A stretch of DNA of 64,000 nucleotides, from the NCBI GenBank assembly GCA_036265385.1, contig DATAPD010000070.1, forward strand, positions 62,001 to 126,000, given 5' to 3'. The notes beneath the pieces are model-generated. The model was not told where the DNA came from, searched no databases, and saw only the letters and a list, made by a program, of their open reading frames with translations. This document shows positions 37,001-45,346 of this stretch, piece after piece. Every line of letters starts with the position of its first letter. The stretch's first letter is position 1. The stretch comes from DATAPD01 sp036265385 (GTDB lineage: Bacteria; Acidobacteriota; Terriglobia; Terriglobales; Acidobacteriaceae). A program made the translations under genes and the position numbers.

Positions 37001-37604
37001 TCACGTTCTGGCGAGTGGTCGCAACGTCAACCTACTGGTCCTCGACACTGAGGTTTATTCGAACACCGGTGGCCAGTCCTCGAAATCTACTCCTCGCGCT
37101 GCCGTTGCAAAGTTCGCTGCCGGCGGAAAACCCGCTCCAAAGAAAGACCTGGGTTTAATGGCCATGAGCTACGGCAACGTTTATGTCGCCAGCGTAGCCA
37201 TGGGAGCCAAGGACGAGCACACGCTTAAAGCCTTCCTGGAAGCAGAAGCCTATCCAGGCCCGAGCCTGATCATTGCCTACTCGCACTGCATCGCCCATGG
37301 CATCAACATGACAACTGGCATGTCGGACCAGAAAGCCGCGGTCGAATCCGGACAATGGCTCCTGTACCGCTATCATCCCGAGCGTGCAGAAGCGGGCGAG
37401 AACCCACTTACGCTTGATTCGCGCACGCCCACCAAGAAAGTTCAGGACTTTTTGTTGATGGAAACGCGCTTCAAGATGCTCACCAAGAGCAAACCGGAAG
37501 ACGCCAAGAAACTTTGGGCTCAAGCTCAGCACGATGCCGAAGTCCGCTATCGCTTCTACGAGTACCTGTCCAAGCGTCAGTTTGAATCTAAAGCTGCTGA
37601 TTGA
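34035..37604 (+). CDS. nifJ: Pyruvate:ferredoxin (flavodoxin) oxidoreductase
   Basis: A homodimeric single-chain enzyme of 1189 residues oxidising pyruvate to acetyl-CoA and CO2 with transfer of electrons to ferredoxin or flavodoxin. N-terminal pyruvate-binding domain (YRVNEVIAIYPITPSSNMGE), CoA-binding and gamma domains follow. A 2x[4Fe-4S] ferredoxin insert has CIQCGKCAMVCPHS and CTGCGICVDICPAKN, and the C-terminal TPP domain has the further cluster cysteines (SGACSGCGETPY) and GDGWAYDIGYGGLDHVL. AAGGA lies 5 nt ahead of the chosen ATG. It forms a unit with the DHOD-like gene 42 bp downstream. An upstream CRP/FNR-type palindrome is noted separately. Confidence 0.96.
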   Translation: MKRKFKTMDANEAVANVAYRVNEVIAIYPITPSSNMGEWADQWASEGIPNVWGSVPHVIEMQSEGGAAGAVHGALQTGSLATTFTASQGLLLMIPNMNKIAGELTPTAFHVSARTIATHALSIFGDHSDVMQCRTTGWAMLCSNSVQEAMDMALIAHSSALESRIPFLHFFDGFRTSHEVNKIEMLNEDDMRAMINMDRVIEHRRRALSPDHPVLRGTAQNPDVFFQIRETSTPFYSACPKKVQAAMDRLAAIVGRSYHLFDYTGTPDADRVIVIMGSGAEAVHETVDYLNARGEKVGLLKIRLFRPFSVEHLVAALPATVRSIAVLDRTKEAGSAADPLYLDIVNGLHEGLRLGLGSLKTMPLVVGGRYGLSSKEFTPAMVKAVYDNLAVAAPRNHFTVGIQDDVSHTSLTCDPTFSTESDDVVRALFYGLGADGTVGANKNSIKIIGENTDNYAQGYFVYDSKKSGAVTVSHLRFGPRPIRSTYLVSKANFIACHQWIFLDRYDMLSSLVTGGTFLLNSPFSKEEVWEKLPRVVQDQLIAKKAKFYVIDGYSVARDTGMGSRMNTILQVCFFAISKVLPGNEAIEAIRKSIRDTYGRKGEDIVQKNMKAVDETLAHLFEVEVPKSASSTIEMPPPFPAEAPEFERNVLGVIYGNRGDELPVSAFPVDGTFPTGTAQWEKRNLALEIPEWDTKTCIQCGKCAMVCPHSVIRIKVYEGQLLADAPSTFKSTDARDKEWTGMKYTIQVAPEDCTGCGICVDICPAKNKTETRLKAINMVPQPPLRVPERENWNFFLKIPELDRRNIKVTTIRQQQVQEPLFEFSGACSGCGETPYLKLLSQLFGDRSVIANATGCSSIYGGNLPTTPWSKNADGRGPAWSNSLFEDNAEFGLGFRLSIDKQTEYARELLQKLGGAVGEELASAILAASQKDEADIFEQRLRIAELKKRLEKLDSPEARQLLAVADMLVRKSVWIVGGDGWAYDIGYGGLDHVLASGRNVNLLVLDTEVYSNTGGQSSKSTPRAAVAKFAAGGKPAPKKDLGLMAMSYGNVYVASVAMGAKDEHTLKAFLEAEAYPGPSLIIAYSHCIAHGINMTTGMSDQKAAVESGQWLLYRYHPERAEAGENPLTLDSRTPTKKVQDFLLMETRFKMLTKSKPEDAKKLWAQAQHDAEVRYRFYEYLSKRQFESKAAD

Positions 37605-37646
37605 GCTGCTTGGTTTACGCAACTACGAGGGAATACCGGAGCACCC

Positions 37647-38690
37647 ATGATTGATCTTTCGACAACCTATCTCGGACTAAATCTCAACTCTCCCTTGGTT
37701 CCCTCCGCCTCGCCGCTCTCGCAGGAGGTGGCGACCATTCGCCGCCTCGAAGACGCGGGTGCATCCGCGGTCGTTCTCTATTCCCTTTTCGAGGAGCAGC
37801 TACGTCAGGAAACGTACGAACTGGACCATCACCTTTCTGCTGGAACTGAGAGTTTTGCCGAGGCCACGTCATTCCTTCCGGAGCCTCACGAGTTTCACCT
37901 CGGCCCCGAGGGCTACCTGAATCACATCCGCCAGGCAAAAGATGCCGTCGACATCCCGGTGATCGCCAGCCTGAACGGCACCACCGTGGGAGGATGGATC
38001 GACTACGCAAAGCAGATCCAGCAGGCAGGGGCTGATGCCCTCGAATGCAACATCTATCGGATTGTCACGGATCCGGCCGTTACCTCGGCACACGTCGAAC
38101 AGCAGTATCTCGATATCGTCAGCGCCGTAAAGTCAGCAGTCACGATTCCCGTAGCGGTTAAAATTTCGCCATTCTTCAGCAATCTGGCCAACATGGCGCA
38201 GCGCCTCGACAGAGCCGGCGCAGACGGCCTGGTGCTCTTCAATCGTTTCTATCAACCCGATATCGATCTCAGTGAGCTTGAAGTCACCCCGAATGTCCTG
38301 CTCAGCACCGCGCAAGCGATGCGGCTTCCCCTCACATGGATCGGGATCCTTTATGGGCGTCTAGGAGCCAGCTTAGCCGCGACCGGCGGTGTTCACGAAG
38401 CAGAAGATGTCATCAAGCTACTTATGGTGGGGGCCAACGTCACGATGCTCTGTTCCACACTGCTGCGTAACGGGATCAGTCATCTGCGATTTCTGGAGCG
38501 CGGCGTTCGCGAATGGATGGATTCGCACGAATACGATAGCGTGCGTCAGATGCAAGGCAGCATGAGCCAGCGCAAGTGCCCAGATCCGAGCGCCTTCGAG
38601 CGCGCTCAATATATGCGAGCGGTTAAAAGCATTCAGCACGTCACCGTGACTGGACGCGAATCCTGGCGCTTGATGAATAACGGCTCTTAA
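37647..38690 (+). CDS. Dihydroorotate dehydrogenase-like protein
   Basis: A 347-residue FMN-binding TIM-barrel protein resembling class 1 dihydroorotate dehydrogenase (LNSPLVPSASPLSQ near the N terminus, IPVIASLNG, IPVAVKISPFFSN, and LAATGGVHEAEDVIKLLMVG at the phosphate-binding end). The segment that holds the catalytic base in true enzymes (xNxSCPN) reads ECNIYRIVTDPA, so it lacks the Cys and a pyrimidine role is doubtful. It directly follows nifJ; such DHOD-like genes recur next to pyruvate:ferredoxin oxidoreductases, suggesting a redox role linked to it. Confidence 0.85.
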   Translation: MIDLSTTYLGLNLNSPLVPSASPLSQEVATIRRLEDAGASAVVLYSLFEEQLRQETYELDHHLSAGTESFAEATSFLPEPHEFHLGPEGYLNHIRQAKDAVDIPVIASLNGTTVGGWIDYAKQIQQAGADALECNIYRIVTDPAVTSAHVEQQYLDIVSAVKSAVTIPVAVKISPFFSNLANMAQRLDRAGADGLVLFNRFYQPDIDLSELEVTPNVLLSTAQAMRLPLTWIGILYGRLGASLAATGGVHEAEDVIKLLMVGANVTMLCSTLLRNGISHLRFLERGVREWMDSHEYDSVRQMQGSMSQRKCPDPSAFERAQYMRAVKSIQHVTVTGRESWRLMNNGS

Positions 38691-38695
38691 CTAGG

Positions 38696-39562
38696 TCAGA
38701 AATCTGGCACGTATTCACTCAGCGGACCTTTTTGCAGAATGTAGGCCCCCGGACCCTGTCTTCCCCGAATCAGGGCGCAAAACTCGGCCACGAAAAATCC
38801 TGCTTTTATGGATTCGAGAAACGCCCAGCGAGTCGCTTCCCTCCATGCGCGCGCCAAGCCAACGTCGTCTTTCTCGATTGAGAGAATATCGCTGGGCACT
38901 TCGATCGCGATGCGTTGTCGACCCACGGCTTCCAACAAATCGTTTCGCTCTGGCTGAGCTTTCGCATTGAAGGCAACCAGTGGCTGCAGGTGAGTCAAGG
39001 TATCCAGCATTTCCGTCCGATTGTTCTGTCCCTTTGCGCGTTGTTCTACGCGACGGCTAGCCAACAACCATCGCACCCATAACCGATCGGTCCCGTTCTG
39101 ATGCAGGACGCTTGATGTCTGGGGTCCATAGAAATCGACCCGATAGCTTTCACTCACCACGCCCAACTTCGCAAAATTCAGGTGCGCATTACGGCTCTGC
39201 AGCGGATCGAATGTCCACGTCATCTCGCGAGCACCCATTGATAACGCCCGCTCGCGTTGCGCCAGTTTCAGCCGATATCCCAAATCGTGATCGCGATATT
39301 CTTCGCGCACAGCCAGCATGTGAGAGTGAATCGTATGACGCCCATTCTCCTGGCCCCAAAAACCTAGCGCAAAACCGGCCATCCTCTTCCCGTCGAACGC
39401 GCCGATCATGATATTCCCCGCCTCTTTGATCGCAACCAGCAGAGTCGTCGGACTGATATCGAGGTCCGCCAGTACCCAGACTTCGCGCTCGACCTCCTCT
39501 ACTTGCTGGATTTCAGCGAAGGTCTGCACGTCGCGTATCACGATGGAAGGTTTTCCTGTCAT
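38696..39562 (-). CDS. GNAT-family N-acetyltransferase (COG3375-like)
   Basis: A 288-residue acetyltransferase-like protein with a GNAT core in the N-terminal half (MIGAFDGKRMAGFALGFWGQ, HSHMLAVREEYRDHDLGYRL with the acetyl-CoA loop, EMTWTFDPLQSRNAHLNFAK). The C-terminal half is a distinctive extension of unknown role. The substrate is unknown. It starts 7 bp after the RpiR stop and probably belongs to the same minus-strand unit. An earlier in-frame ATG at 39625 would overlap RpiR; the ATG at 39562 gives a GNAT-like N terminus. Confidence 0.82.
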   Translation of the reverse strand: MTGKPSIVIRDVQTFAEIQQVEEVEREVWVLADLDISPTTLLVAIKEAGNIMIGAFDGKRMAGFALGFWGQENGRHTIHSHMLAVREEYRDHDLGYRLKLAQRERALSMGAREMTWTFDPLQSRNAHLNFAKLGVVSESYRVDFYGPQTSSVLHQNGTDRLWVRWLLASRRVEQRAKGQNNRTEMLDTLTHLQPLVAFNAKAQPERNDLLEAVGRQRIAIEVPSDILSIEKDDVGLARAWREATRWAFLESIKAGFFVAEFCALIRGRQGPGAYILQKGPLSEYVPDF

Positions 39563-39569
39563 GTTTGAA

Positions 39570-40514
39570 TCAACCGGCGGGAGAGTTGGGAGTGAACCAA
39601 CGTTGGGTGGCGATATCCTCCTCATCCTTACGGCGCAGGAGTTCGAGCGACCGCTTCGGACGTATATGGGCGCACGCTACCAGGATCGCATCCATCGCAG
39701 CCATCGGTGCTACGTACGATCCGTTGAAGGTTGGATTGGTCACCGACACGACCCAATGATCGTCGCAGAATCGCGCAATCGGCGACCCACCGTTATCCGT
39801 AATACCGAACGTTGGTGCTCCAAGCGAATTGGCGGTCTGCACCGCATCCACGGTATCGCGTAGGCAGCGGCCGAAACTGATCGCAATCAACAGATCCTGC
39901 TTGCTAAGAAGCCGGACTCGGTGCTGCAGATTCCCGGAACTTCCTACTGGCGCCTCGGCAGTGTATCCCAGCCAACTCAGCCCGTATGCTAGGAACCAGG
40001 AAAGCGAATAAGCAAGATCGACACCCACCACCACGACCCGGTGCGCGCGATCGATCCTGCGAGCCAATTCCACAATCTGTGCCGGAGCAAGGCTCGAATC
40101 AAGCGCCAGCAGATTTTGCGATTCCATTTGCAAGCTCTGCTCTACGTGATCTTCAAGGCTGCGCTTGCCGCGCGTGGCCGCCTTCATCACCTTGTATGGC
40201 GTAATCCGCGTGACGAAATACGAGCGCAGGTCCGCAGAAAAATCTGAAAACTGCTCATAGCCGAGCACCTGGATGGTGCGCACGATTGTCGCAGCATCGA
40301 CTCCAAACCGTCGCGCGAGTTCACGGGAGGAGAGAAAGTAGGTGTCTTCCGGATTTTCCAGGATAGCCTGCACCAGCCTGCGGCGCCGTGGATTCAGCTT
40401 CTCGCTGGCCGCCGCAACACGGTGCTCAAGGTCCGTGCTCCACGGTCGTAGGCGGTCTTCCGAACCGCCTCCTTTTACGTGTGGGGAAACACCCTGTCTC
40501 GGCCGCGAGATCAT
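39570..40514 (-). CDS. MurR/RpiR-family transcriptional regulator
   Basis: A regulator of 314 residues with an N-terminal HTH (LNPRRRRLVQAILENPEDTY, SSRELARRFGVDAATIVRTI) and a C-terminal SIS sugar-phosphate isomerase-type domain (VVVVGVDLAYSLSWFLAYGL, LLIAISFGRCLRDTVDAVQT, ITDNGGSPIARFCD). RpiR proteins usually sense a phosphosugar. The neighbours (GNAT acetyltransferase, coiled-coil membrane protein) give no sugar context. An inverted repeat at 40556-40574 lies upstream and may be its operator. Confidence 0.92.
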   Translation of the reverse strand: MISRPRQGVSPHVKGGGSEDRLRPWSTDLEHRVAAASEKLNPRRRRLVQAILENPEDTYFLSSRELARRFGVDAATIVRTIQVLGYEQFSDFSADLRSYFVTRITPYKVMKAATRGKRSLEDHVEQSLQMESQNLLALDSSLAPAQIVELARRIDRAHRVVVVGVDLAYSLSWFLAYGLSWLGYTAEAPVGSSGNLQHRVRLLSKQDLLIAISFGRCLRDTVDAVQTANSLGAPTFGITDNGGSPIARFCDDHWVVSVTNPTFNGSYVAPMAAMDAILVACAHIRPKRSLELLRRKDEEDIATQRWFTPNSPAG

Positions 40515-40555
40515 CCCTGGGTCCTTGGGAGAACGGCCAGCATACTAACATCATT

Positions 40556-40574
40556 TGTTGCGCATGTGTCAACA
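40556..40574. promoter_or_regulatory. Inverted repeat, possible RpiR operator
   Basis: TGTTG-N9-CAACA located 42 bp upstream of the RpiR start. The arms are short, so support is modest. Confidence 0.35.
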
Positions 40575-40635
40575 CGAGAACAAGAGGTGTTGCACTCAAA
40601 ACTTGGCGCTCATGTTAAACCGACCCGGCCCCACC

Positions 40636-41466
40636 CTATTGCGTAGGCCTCGTCGCCGATATCGGCACCGGCGCGTTCTTAGGCGTGCTTAGGTACCCAC
40701 CCGCTTTGTTCTTATCGATCGTCCATACCACCAGCTCGTAAAGCATGTGGTCACGGCCACTATAGAACTGGATGGGTTCGCTCAGGTTCCTGTCCTTTTT
40801 CTCGATGGTCTTGTCATCGGAGGTGACGTTCATCGTGAACTTACCCTTTTTCGGGTCTGTCTTCTTCAATTGCAAACTGACTGTCGACACCGGCTGAGGC
40901 TTGGCACCCTTCAGCAAAGTAAATTCGTAATAGTTGCGATCGCCTTTATGTTTCAAGACCTCCAGATCGTCTCGGGTGTGAGCGATCAAGCCGCTCTGCA
41001 CCCCGAGGTCGCCAACCGCGCTTTCCAGCTTCGCTTTCGTCGCTTCCAAATCTGACTTGGTGTTGGCCACATCCGTCTTGACTCCGCCAACGTCAGTTTT
41101 TACTCCGGCCACTTCCCCGGTGACGGCGCTGATGTCCTTCTTTTGTTGCTCCGATAGTCGGGCCTCGGCCGCACGCTGCTGTCTTAGCAATTCCGCGGAG
41201 CGTGCCGCCAGCTCTTTCTTCGTCAAGCCCACCTGCGACGCGAGTGCCTCGGAGTCGGCTTCAGCTGCCTGCATTCTCTTGGACAACTCCGCAACTTGAA
41301 CCTTGCTGTCAGCTTGCTCTTTCGCCATCGCGTCCAGCTTGCTGCGCATGGTGAACAGCAGAAAGAGCGAACCGGCCACATATAGAATCGCGACCGCCAG
41401 CATGATCCACTTTCCCGTATTGCTGCTCTCATCCGAATGCACTACACGCACGTCGCCGTCTTCCAT
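40636..41466 (-). CDS. Bitopic membrane protein with coiled coil
   Basis: An unassigned protein of 276 residues: an N-terminal transmembrane helix (WIMLAVAILYVAGSLFLLF), a long alpha-helical coiled coil (residues ~45-165, rich in AKEQADSKVQVAELSKRMQ and repeating VKTDVGG-type heptads), and a C-terminal globular beta region (FTLLKGAKPQPVSTVSLQLK ... HMLYELVVW). The ATG at 41466 follows GGAGG by 9 nt. The topology suggests a scaffold or envelope sensor; no domain was recognised. Confidence 0.75.
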   Translation of the reverse strand: MEDGDVRVVHSDESSNTGKWIMLAVAILYVAGSLFLLFTMRSKLDAMAKEQADSKVQVAELSKRMQAAEADSEALASQVGLTKKELAARSAELLRQQRAAEARLSEQQKKDISAVTGEVAGVKTDVGGVKTDVANTKSDLEATKAKLESAVGDLGVQSGLIAHTRDDLEVLKHKGDRNYYEFTLLKGAKPQPVSTVSLQLKKTDPKKGKFTMNVTSDDKTIEKKDRNLSEPIQFYSGRDHMLYELVVWTIDKNKAGGYLSTPKNAPVPISATRPTQ

Positions 41467-41602
41467 AAACAGGCGCCTCCCCAAGAAAATGTCGGAACGA
41501 TAAAACTATTCTTGAGCACAGACCTCCGCCTGTCAATTACCAGGGAAGAACGAACGGTCTTGTCCGATGCGCCTTCGCTACAATGTTTATCGAGGCAATG
41601 CA

Positions 41603-42679
41603 GTGAAAACCTGGGATGTCATCGTTGTCGGCGGTGGCGTGATCGGATTAGCTCTCTCCATCGAACTACGCAAGACCGGTCGAAGTGTGCTCCTGATCGA
41701 ACGTGGAGAGCTCGGCCGGGAAGCTAGCTATGCCGCCGGTGGAATGCTGGCCAACCAGGGCGACGAGATACCAAAGCTCTTGCAGCCTTTGGCGAACGCC
41801 AGCGCCAATATGTTTCCGGAGTGGGTGCACGAACTGCATGACGAATCCGGCTTGAACATCGATTTCCGCGAATTCGGGACAATCCTCTTTCCCGTTCACG
41901 CCTTAGTCCTGCAAAAACCAGACTCTGAGTGGAAGACTCTGATTCCTGCTAAGCTGCGCGAGCTCGAACCGGCGCTCGCCACATTGAATCGTCCGGCAGT
42001 ATTTTTGAACGAGAAATGTGTCGATCCGCGGACTTTGCTCCCGGCTTGCATCAAGGCCGCACGTCACCGCGAGGTCGACTTTTCTTCTGGCGATCCCGTT
42101 GTCTCGATTACCGTTTCATCTGACGCGGTCACTGGCGTAAAGACCACTAAGACCAGTTTCGCGTCGGCAATTGTTATCAATTGCGCTGGCGCTTGGGCAG
42201 GTGAGATCTCGCCGGTTCCAATTCCAACCCGTCCCGTCAAAGGGCAGATGCTGTCTGTCACCATGCCTTCCAAGAACCTGCTGAGGCATGTTGTCCGGGC
42301 CCCGAATGTCTATCTGATTCCTCGCAGTAATGGTTTGCTCGCCATTGGCGCGACGCTCGAAGAAGCAGGGTTCGACAAGCAGACCGTCCCAGAAACCATC
42401 AAGCGCCTCCATCAGTCCGCGCTCGAATTACTTCCTGAACTCAAGGACGGACGAATCCTGGAAGCTTGGGCCGGCCTGCGTCCCGGAACTCCAGATTCAC
42501 TTCCCATTCTTGGCGCAACCGCGATCGCGGGTTACTACGTCGCTGCCGGCCATTACCGCGATGGGATCCTTCTCGCCCCTGCCACTGCAAAAATTATGAC
42601 CCAGCTGATTTCGGGAGCGCGCCTCGATTTCGACCTGGATCGCTTTTCCCTGCTCCGTTTCGGTGGCAAGGCCGCCTAA
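41603..42679 (+). CDS. FAD-dependent glycine oxidase-like protein (ThiO family)
   Basis: A 358-residue DAO-fold flavoprotein: the FAD motif VVGGGVIGLALSIELRKTGR at the N terminus, YAAGGMLANQGDE, INCAGAWAGEISPV, the segment TRPVKGQML and a C-terminal AAGHYRDGILLAP, which matches ThiO (glycine oxidase used for thiamine thiazole synthesis). No other thi gene or TPP riboswitch is nearby, so a D-amino-acid or other imino oxidase role is also possible. The GTG at 41603 is preferred because GAGG lies 7 nt upstream. Confidence 0.85.
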   Translation: MKTWDVIVVGGGVIGLALSIELRKTGRSVLLIERGELGREASYAAGGMLANQGDEIPKLLQPLANASANMFPEWVHELHDESGLNIDFREFGTILFPVHALVLQKPDSEWKTLIPAKLRELEPALATLNRPAVFLNEKCVDPRTLLPACIKAARHREVDFSSGDPVVSITVSSDAVTGVKTTKTSFASAIVINCAGAWAGEISPVPIPTRPVKGQMLSVTMPSKNLLRHVVRAPNVYLIPRSNGLLAIGATLEEAGFDKQTVPETIKRLHQSALELLPELKDGRILEAWAGLRPGTPDSLPILGATAIAGYYVAAGHYRDGILLAPATAKIMTQLISGARLDFDLDRFSLLRFGGKAA

Positions 42680-42869
42680 GCAGATAACTTTCCCTCTTCG
42701 CGATCTCCGAGGTGACTTCCCAGCTTCCTTCAGCGTCTAACCGTTTGGGACGCGTCATCTGCGGCTAGGTATCACATACTCACATCTGCCATTCAGGTAT
42801 ACTGAGGCGTTTTTACGGCCATTTTTGAGAGTTTTGCAATTTTCCGCCTCCTAGAAAGGACACACTCCT

Positions 42870-44243
42870 ATGGCTTCACCTGCAGTCAGTTTTGCCCGCG
42901 ATAATCAACAGCGATTCTTGAACGAGCTGAAAGATCTTCTCCGCATTCCCAGCGTCAGCACTTTGGACGAGCACAAGGGCGATGTTCGCAAAGCCGGGGA
43001 GTTCGTAGCGAACGAACTGCGCCGCATCGGAATGGAAAACGTCGAACTCATCGAGACCAAGGGCCATCCTCTTCTCTACGCAGACTGGCTCCATGCTCCC
43101 GGAAAACCGACCGTTCTGATGTATGCGCATTTCGATGTGCAACCGCCGGACCCGCTCGACGAGTGGCTCTCTCCACCTTTCGAGCCCACCGAGCGAAATT
43201 CGAACATTTACGCGCGCGGTGCAGTCGACGACAAAGGTCAGCTGTGGATGGAAGTGAAAGCTCTCGAAGCACTAATGAACGCGAACGGCGGCAAGCTGCC
43301 CATCAACGTGAAGATCATTTTCGAAGGTGAAGAGGAAGTAGGCGGAGAATCCATCGCCGAGTACGTGCGGAAGCAGAAACAAAAACTCAAAGCGGATTTC
43401 GCCCTGGTCTGCGACACAGAATTGTTCGCACCCAATCTCCCTACACTCTGCGTCGGCTTGCGTGGCCTGGTGTACACCGAAATCGAAGCCTTCGGCGCCA
43501 AAACCGACCTTCACTCGGGAATGTACGGCGGTGCCGCACCCAATCCGTTCTTTGCTCTCATCGAGATCATCAGCAAGCTAAAAGATCCCAAGGGCAAAGT
43601 GTTAATCCCTGGCTTCTACAGCAAAGTCAAAGCTCCGACCGGCGACGAATTGAAAGCCTGGAAGCGCCTGCCCTTCAACGAAGAGCACTACCGCAAGACT
43701 GAAGTCGGATCGAAAGTTCTAACCGGCGAACCCGGATTCTCCGTCCTGTATCGCACATGGGCACGTCCCACGCTCGAAGTTCACGGCATGCCCGGGGGAT
43801 TCGTTGCGCCCGGGGCGAAGACAGTCATCCCTGCCAAAGCTGCCGCAAAAGTCTCGATGCGACTAGTTCCGAATCAAGATCCCGACGACATTCTCGACCG
43901 CTACACCAAGTACGTGAAGAAGCTCACCCCGAAAGGAATCGACACCAAGATCAAGGTCTGGAGCAAAGGCCCTGCTTGTGTCGTCTCGACCGATAACGAA
44001 TACATTCGCGCCGCCACCGCTGCCATGCACGATGTCTTTAAGAAAGACACTGTCTTCATCCGCTCCGGCGGCTCCATTCCAATCGTTACTGATTTTCAGG
44101 ACATCCTGAAAATTCCAAGCGTGATGATGGGCTTCGGTCTTCCCGACGACAATCTGCACGCCCCGAACGAGAAGTTCCATATCCCGAACTTCTATCGCGG
44201 CATTGAATCGATCTGTCTCTTCTTCGAGCGCATCGGTCAATAG
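42870..44243 (+). CDS. M20-family dipeptidase
   Basis: A metallo-dipeptidase of 457 residues related to PepV/carnosinase-type M20 enzymes. Metal ligands are visible in VLMYAHFDVQPPDPLDEW (His and Asp), RGAVDDKGQL (bridging Asp), EGEEEVGGES (catalytic Glu and metal-binding Glu), and CDTELF. The C-terminal HAPNEKFHIPNFYRG carries the last ligand. The upstream AAGGA supports the chosen ATG. A stem-loop terminator follows the stop codon. Confidence 0.94.
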   Translation: MASPAVSFARDNQQRFLNELKDLLRIPSVSTLDEHKGDVRKAGEFVANELRRIGMENVELIETKGHPLLYADWLHAPGKPTVLMYAHFDVQPPDPLDEWLSPPFEPTERNSNIYARGAVDDKGQLWMEVKALEALMNANGGKLPINVKIIFEGEEEVGGESIAEYVRKQKQKLKADFALVCDTELFAPNLPTLCVGLRGLVYTEIEAFGAKTDLHSGMYGGAAPNPFFALIEIISKLKDPKGKVLIPGFYSKVKAPTGDELKAWKRLPFNEEHYRKTEVGSKVLTGEPGFSVLYRTWARPTLEVHGMPGGFVAPGAKTVIPAKAAAKVSMRLVPNQDPDDILDRYTKYVKKLTPKGIDTKIKVWSKGPACVVSTDNEYIRAATAAMHDVFKKDTVFIRSGGSIPIVTDFQDILKIPSVMMGFGLPDDNLHAPNEKFHIPNFYRGIESICLFFERIGQ

Positions 44244-44257
44244 CCCTCAAAACACCT

Positions 44258-44290
44258 GGCCGGAGATTCCACTCTCCGGCCATTTCTTTA
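44258..44290 (+). terminator. Rho-independent terminator
   Basis: A 9-bp stem GGCCGGAGA / TCTCCGGCC with loop TTCCAC, followed by ATTTCTTT. It ends the M20 peptidase gene. Confidence 0.85.
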
Positions 44291-44341
44291 TGCCCCAAAG
44301 TCAGCCCCTAGACCGTTCAGAGAACTGTGACTTTCATCCAT

Positions 44342-44461
44342 TCAAGCGGACTTTCTTGGCAGACTGAATGGAATCACCTTCCCGTGTTCTTCCGGCGGGA
44401 TCCATTTCTCTGCCCGTTTTTTGAAGCTACTTGGTACAAAGAACTCAATGATCTTCGTCAT
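44342..44461 (-). CDS. Small conserved-type 39-residue protein
   Basis: A tiny frame, 39 residues, beginning MTKIIEFFVPSSFKK and continuing with WIPPEEHGKVIPF and a basic end PRKSA. I recognise this composition from short Acidobacteriota proteins of unknown function (an I-E-F-Y/F-V-P-xxF start and a GKVI-F middle), so I accept it despite its length. GGGGTG lies ahead of the ATG. There is no predicted membrane segment. The function is unknown. Confidence 0.6.
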   Translation of the reverse strand: MTKIIEFFVPSSFKKRAEKWIPPEEHGKVIPFSLPRKSA

Positions 44462-44681
44462 AAATCACCCCACAAGTAAGAACAGGGCCACGGCGAAAAA
44501 GTTCTTGCTTTGACAAATCTCTACAGACCAATTTGGGCACTGTCGATGCATGAACGACATCAACCACTTAAGTTGACATACGCCAATCGCTCACTGAACT
44601 GCTTGCACTCCGACGATGCACTATTCTGTTCGTTTTCGTTACCAAAAATGCGATCCTGCCAGTCTCCTTGGGGGCGTCTCT

Positions 44682-45170
44682 GTGAATGACATTGGTCGTC
44701 TTTTTCAAGCATTTGTTGCGCCCGCCATCTTCTTTTCCGCTACTGCTCTGCTGATTCTCTCCATCAACGTGCGCCTGATGGGCATCGTCAGCCGGCTCCG
44801 CCAATACGTGCATGCCAAGCACGATGCGGCAAAGACCGGCAGAGTCCATGAAGCAGACGCCTACACTGCCCAGATCCTTTCCATCGAGCAGCGCGCGGAA
44901 TTGATCCGCCGCTGTTTTATGCTGACGCTGATCTCTCTGGCTGGGACAATCGCGTCGTGTCTGCTCTTAGGCTTCGGCCTGTACTGGAAGAAAGCTGCGC
45001 TGCTGGCGGTGTCCGTATTTGTGGGTGCAATGATTTGCCTGTTGGCGGGCATCTGGTATTACATCCGAGAGGTCACGGTGGCGCTCAGTTCCGTACGAGA
45101 CGAGGCCCGCGATTCCCGCTTCATGGATCTCGGTGCTCCTCCCGAGATCCGCGGGCCCAGCCACTTGTGA
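44682..45170 (+). CDS. DUF2721 membrane protein
   Basis: A 162-residue integral membrane protein with one N-terminal helix (FVAPAIFFSATALLILSINV) and two more hydrophobic helices in the second half (CFMLTLISLAGTIASCLLLG, LLAVSVFVGAMICLLAGIWY), separated by a charged region with the RAELIRRC block seen in DUF2721 proteins. The function is unknown. The GTG at 44682 is chosen so that the chain begins like family members; the frame is open to 44616. It ends in a soluble tail (SSVRDEARDSRFMDLGA). Confidence 0.8.
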   Translation: MNDIGRLFQAFVAPAIFFSATALLILSINVRLMGIVSRLRQYVHAKHDAAKTGRVHEADAYTAQILSIEQRAELIRRCFMLTLISLAGTIASCLLLGFGLYWKKAALLAVSVFVGAMICLLAGIWYYIREVTVALSSVRDEARDSRFMDLGAPPEIRGPSHL

Positions 45171-45346
45171 AGCCTCGATTCCATCGGGTTGATCCGCATC
45201 GTAACTCGCATCACCGATGCAGTGGTCGAAACACAATCACGGTCAAGTTCATTATTACCGGTCTCCTGATAGCACCATCTGGCCGTGGAGAATATGTTGT
45301 GCATAAAAGCAGGACGCGAAAAAGCCGGTGCATTCTCCAATCGCGA

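Noticed and set aside
41603..42679. Thiamine operon with TPP riboswitch
   Set aside because: Only the ThiO-like protein is found; no other thi gene and no TPP aptamer sequence upstream.
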